Source: Candidatus Njordarchaeota archaeon (lineage in GTDB: Archaea > Thermoproteota > JANJXX01 > Panguiarchaeales > Panguiarchaeaceae). Taken from it: a stretch of DNA of 7,615 bases. The translations under genes were made by a program, and so were the position numbers. Positions 6,036 through 7,615 of the stretch are shown here, one piece after another. The number at the start of each line of letters is the position of its first letter. Within the stretch, counting starts at the first letter, position 1. Under the pieces are notes generated by a model, which worked only from the letters and a program-made list of their open reading frames with translations, was not told the DNA's origin and did not search any database. The stretch covers positions 1-7,615 of the forward strand of contig JAGSHR010000271.1 of NCBI GenBank assembly GCA_029855985.1, read 5' to 3'.

Positions 6036-7031
6036 ATGAGAGTACTAGTCATAGGGGCTTCTGGCTTCATAGGATCGCACATTGTTAAAACACTACTTCG
6101 CGAGGGACACACAGTCGGTGCTTTTGTTCATAATCCAAAAAGAATTTGGAGAATAAAAGAAGAAGTACAAAAAGGTCACGTGGATCTCCACGTTGGTGAT
6201 ATAACCCGCAAAGACAACCTTAAAACTACTTTTAAAAACGGGGAATACGACGTAGTAATAAACACGGTTGCCCTTCTATCACACCCCAATAAGAACCTCT
6301 TGAAACAGGTTAATGCGCTCGGAGTGAAAAACATTCTAGAAGTCGCACTAGAATACAGTGTAGAAAGTGTTGTGCACACAAGTGTCGCCTGCATACAAGG
6401 GAAAAAGACAATTAAATCTGAATACTTCAAAACAAAACTCATGGGTGAACACTATGCCAAAATGTTTTACTATAAAGGATTAAACATAGCGGTTATAAGA
6501 CCGACGCCAGTGTATGGACCCCTAGACAACAAGGGACTAACATTCATAATCTTGACAGCAGCAAGCGGCATGACACCAGTATTCCCAGGTTCACCAGAGG
6601 CGAAACTGAAAACTATCTATGTCAAAGATCTCGCAAACTACTACTCAAAACTTACTATCACAAAAATCAAGGGACTGGAGTATTACACAATATGCGGAAA
6701 AGAAACAGTAACGCTCGGCGAACTGTTCAAAATTGTTCACCGAGAAAGCGGTAGGCAAGCACCAATCCTATTACCGAATGCTCAATTAAAGGACATATTA
6801 GTTATATTCTCAGAGATCATTGGTAAAGCTCTAAAAATCAAAAACATCACGGTGGACAAAGAAATATTAAACCTGTTTTGGGCAGGGAACCACGAGGTAA
6901 AATGCAATCCCATGAGCAACTGGGAACCAAAATACACAATTAAACAGGGAATAGCAGAAACAATAAGATGGGCTAAGAAAAACAATTTAAACTCACATAC
7001 AAAACTCCTAAGCTTTATGTTAAAAGGATAA
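6036..7031 (+). CDS. NAD(P)-dependent epimerase/dehydratase, extended SDR family
   Basis: This cytosolic oxidoreductase of 331 residues has a Rossmann fold. The dinucleotide-binding loop GASGFIG (7-13) follows the first strand MRVLVI. VGDITRKDNL (53-62) matches the family's adenine-contacting aspartate region. VVINTVALLS (73-82) is the next strand and turn, and HTSVACIQG (114-122) carries the catalytic serine/threonine position. The catalytic pair is Y130-XXX-K134 (YFKTK) followed by LMGEHY, then IRPTPVYGP, the conserved block after the active site. Residues about 165-331 form the substrate-binding part, which decides specificity and is not diagnostic by eye. Candidate substrates are nucleotide sugars, as in UDP-sugar epimerases, or sterol- or isoprenoid-like alcohols; no sugar or lipid gene lies nearby to choose. 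The gene is alone on this strand and converges with minus-strand genes. Its sense strand is A-rich. Confidence 0.88.
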   Translation: MRVLVIGASGFIGSHIVKTLLREGHTVGAFVHNPKRIWRIKEEVQKGHVDLHVGDITRKDNLKTTFKNGEYDVVINTVALLSHPNKNLLKQVNALGVKNILEVALEYSVESVVHTSVACIQGKKTIKSEYFKTKLMGEHYAKMFYYKGLNIAVIRPTPVYGPLDNKGLTFIILTAASGMTPVFPGSPEAKLKTIYVKDLANYYSKLTITKIKGLEYYTICGKETVTLGELFKIVHRESGRQAPILLPNAQLKDILVIFSEIIGKALKIKNITVDKEILNLFWAGNHEVKCNPMSNWEPKYTIKQGIAETIRWAKKNNLNSHTKLLSFMLKG

Positions 7032-7057
7032 CCCCTAAAGATTAAGGATTTATTCAA

Positions 7058-7074
7058 ATCCCTTTTTGGGATTC
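7058..7074 (+). terminator. Hairpin between the convergent genes
   Basis: AATCCC (7058-7063) and GGGATT (7069-7074) form a perfect six-base-pair stem around a TTTTT loop, 27 bases after the epimerase stop. A T run follows at 7114-7119. Together they are a plausible 3' end for the epimerase transcript. Confidence 0.4.
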
Positions 7075-7164
7075 TAAATGAAACTGGGTGCTTTAATCTA
7101 TAAATTAAGATTATTTTTTGTTAGGTTTAAAGAATGAATTGGGTTTTGGTTTTTCCTCTTTTCA

Positions 7165-7338
7165 TCACTTGTATAAATCTATAAGTGTATCTATCAGTTC
7201 TTCATAATTGTTTTCCTTTCCAAGTTTTCTTGTTGTTTTTATAATTTCTTTGGAAATGAACTCTTTTATGTTTTTTATTAATTCTTCTTTGTTTGTTTTT
7301 GGTGGTTGCCATTCTTTTATTTTTTTCTGGGTTTTCAA
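7165..7338 (-). CDS. Small hypothetical lysine-rich protein (57 aa), TTG start
   Basis: I do not recognise this protein. The minus-strand frame encodes 57 residues beginning MKTQKKIKEWQPPKTNKEEL and ending YEELIDTLIDLYK, followed by two consecutive TGA stops. After a proline-containing N-terminus, the sequence looks fully helical, rich in lysine and glutamate with regularly spaced I and L, as in a small bundle or coiled coil. There is no signal peptide or membrane segment. The start is TTG at 7338, with GAGGGG (7346-7351) seven bases upstream. It begins 19 bases after the stop of the gene upstream on the same strand, so the two are probably cotranscribed. The Shine-Dalgarno, operon spacing and amphipathic pattern argue for a real gene, but its length and AT-rich composition leave doubt. 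Confidence 0.55.
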   Translation of the reverse strand: MKTQKKIKEWQPPKTNKEELIKNIKEFISKEIIKTTRKLGKENNYEELIDTLIDLYK

Positions 7339-7345
7339 GTGGTTT

Positions 7346-7351
7346 CCCCTC
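7346..7351 (-). promoter_or_regulatory. Shine-Dalgarno of the 57-aa minus-strand gene
   Basis: GAGGGG on the minus strand lies in the 19-base gap between the two minus-strand genes, seven bases before the TTG. It is the main support for that short ORF and for its start. Confidence 0.55.
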
Positions 7352-7357
7352 TATTTT

Positions 7358-7615
7358 TTAAACGATGTAGATTCTTCCTTTTAGTCTTAAATAATCATTA
7401 AAGTTTAGGGGTAGTCTTCCGTTTAGTCGTTCATAAAACAGTTTTAAAAGCTTGTCATAGTTTTTCTCTATGTTAATCATTGATTGTTCGATCATTGGTT
7501 TGTATATTGGATCATTGTTTCGATCAAAATATTCATAAATGCCTTTCAAAGATGCATTTTTTAAGTTTTTACCCAATTTTGTATTACTCTTAATTTTTCT
7601 TGTTCTCCCTTTTTC
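7358..7615 (-). CDS. C-terminal part of an unrecognised protein entering from the right edge
   Basis: The minus-strand frame is open from the right edge to a TAA at 7358-7360, giving at least 85 residues. A TTG at 7576 could be read as a start, but no Shine-Dalgarno precedes it and the 13 codons before it continue in frame, so a larger gene running off the window is more likely. The visible part is basic at first (KGRTRKIKSNTKLGKNLKN). Next comes YEYFDRNNDPIYKPMIEQ, a helical stretch, and ERLNGRLPLNFNDYLRLKGR near the end; this last block has the mix of G, R, P and aromatic residues expected of a folded domain. No known domain, signal or membrane helix is visible. The 57-residue gene follows after 19 bases. 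Coding status is well supported, function not. Confidence 0.6.
   Translation of the reverse strand, partial: EKGRTRKIKSNTKLGKNLKNASLKGIYEYFDRNNDPIYKPMIEQSMINIEKNYDKLLKLFYERLNGRLPLNFNDYLRLKGRIYIV

Noticed and set aside
6176..7057. Minus-strand frames opposite the epimerase
   Set aside because: The epimerase carries all the hallmark SDR motifs; the reverse frames have none.
7141..7330. T-rich stretch as a non-coding or polypyrimidine element
   Set aside because: The strand bias is explained by the lysine-rich coding frame on the minus strand.

Overview
The window looks like chromosomal DNA of an AT-rich archaeon. The clearest sign is a single-domain Taw1 (tRNA-Phe wyosine biosynthesis, an archaeal and eukaryotic pathway; the eukaryotic enzyme usually has a flavodoxin domain that is absent here). 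AT-only TATA-like boxes, T-tract termination signals and frequent TTG/GTG starts behind purine-rich Shine-Dalgarno sequences also fit. I cannot name the lineage; a TACK-group archaeon is plausible, but that is inference.

Layout, left to right. (1) A radical SAM protein of the PflA/AmmeMemoRadiSam-like type, cut by the left edge. (2) A 79-residue ribbon-helix-helix regulator. (3) A Kef/NapA-type CPA2 cation:proton antiporter without a regulatory domain, preceded by an imperfect direct repeat that lies between it and the regulator. (4) taw1, whose start is best placed at the ATG at 2698. (5) A translationally coupled pair of membrane proteins (3931-4743 and 4744-5952, with no base between them). 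The second begins with a region resembling an ECF transporter S component. Both carry the same type of beta-rich module followed by two membrane helices. (6) An extended SDR NAD-dependent epimerase/dehydratase. (7) On the minus strand, converging on the epimerase, the 3' end of a gene that enters from the right edge, and a 57-residue ORF with a TTG start and a good Shine-Dalgarno.

Most plus-strand genes look like separate housekeeping or transport units with their own leaders and terminators. The one clear operon is the membrane pair at 3931-5952, which is also the most unusual item. Its two proteins share a motif with identical spacing, and the charge pattern puts that module on the cytoplasmic side in both. 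The right end, from about 7140, is more AT-rich (15 G+C of 60 bases counted at 7261-7320, against 29 of 60 at 3421-3480) and holds two unrecognised lysine-rich proteins, so it may be an accessory segment. I found no tRNA, rRNA, CRISPR array or recognisable insertion sequence.
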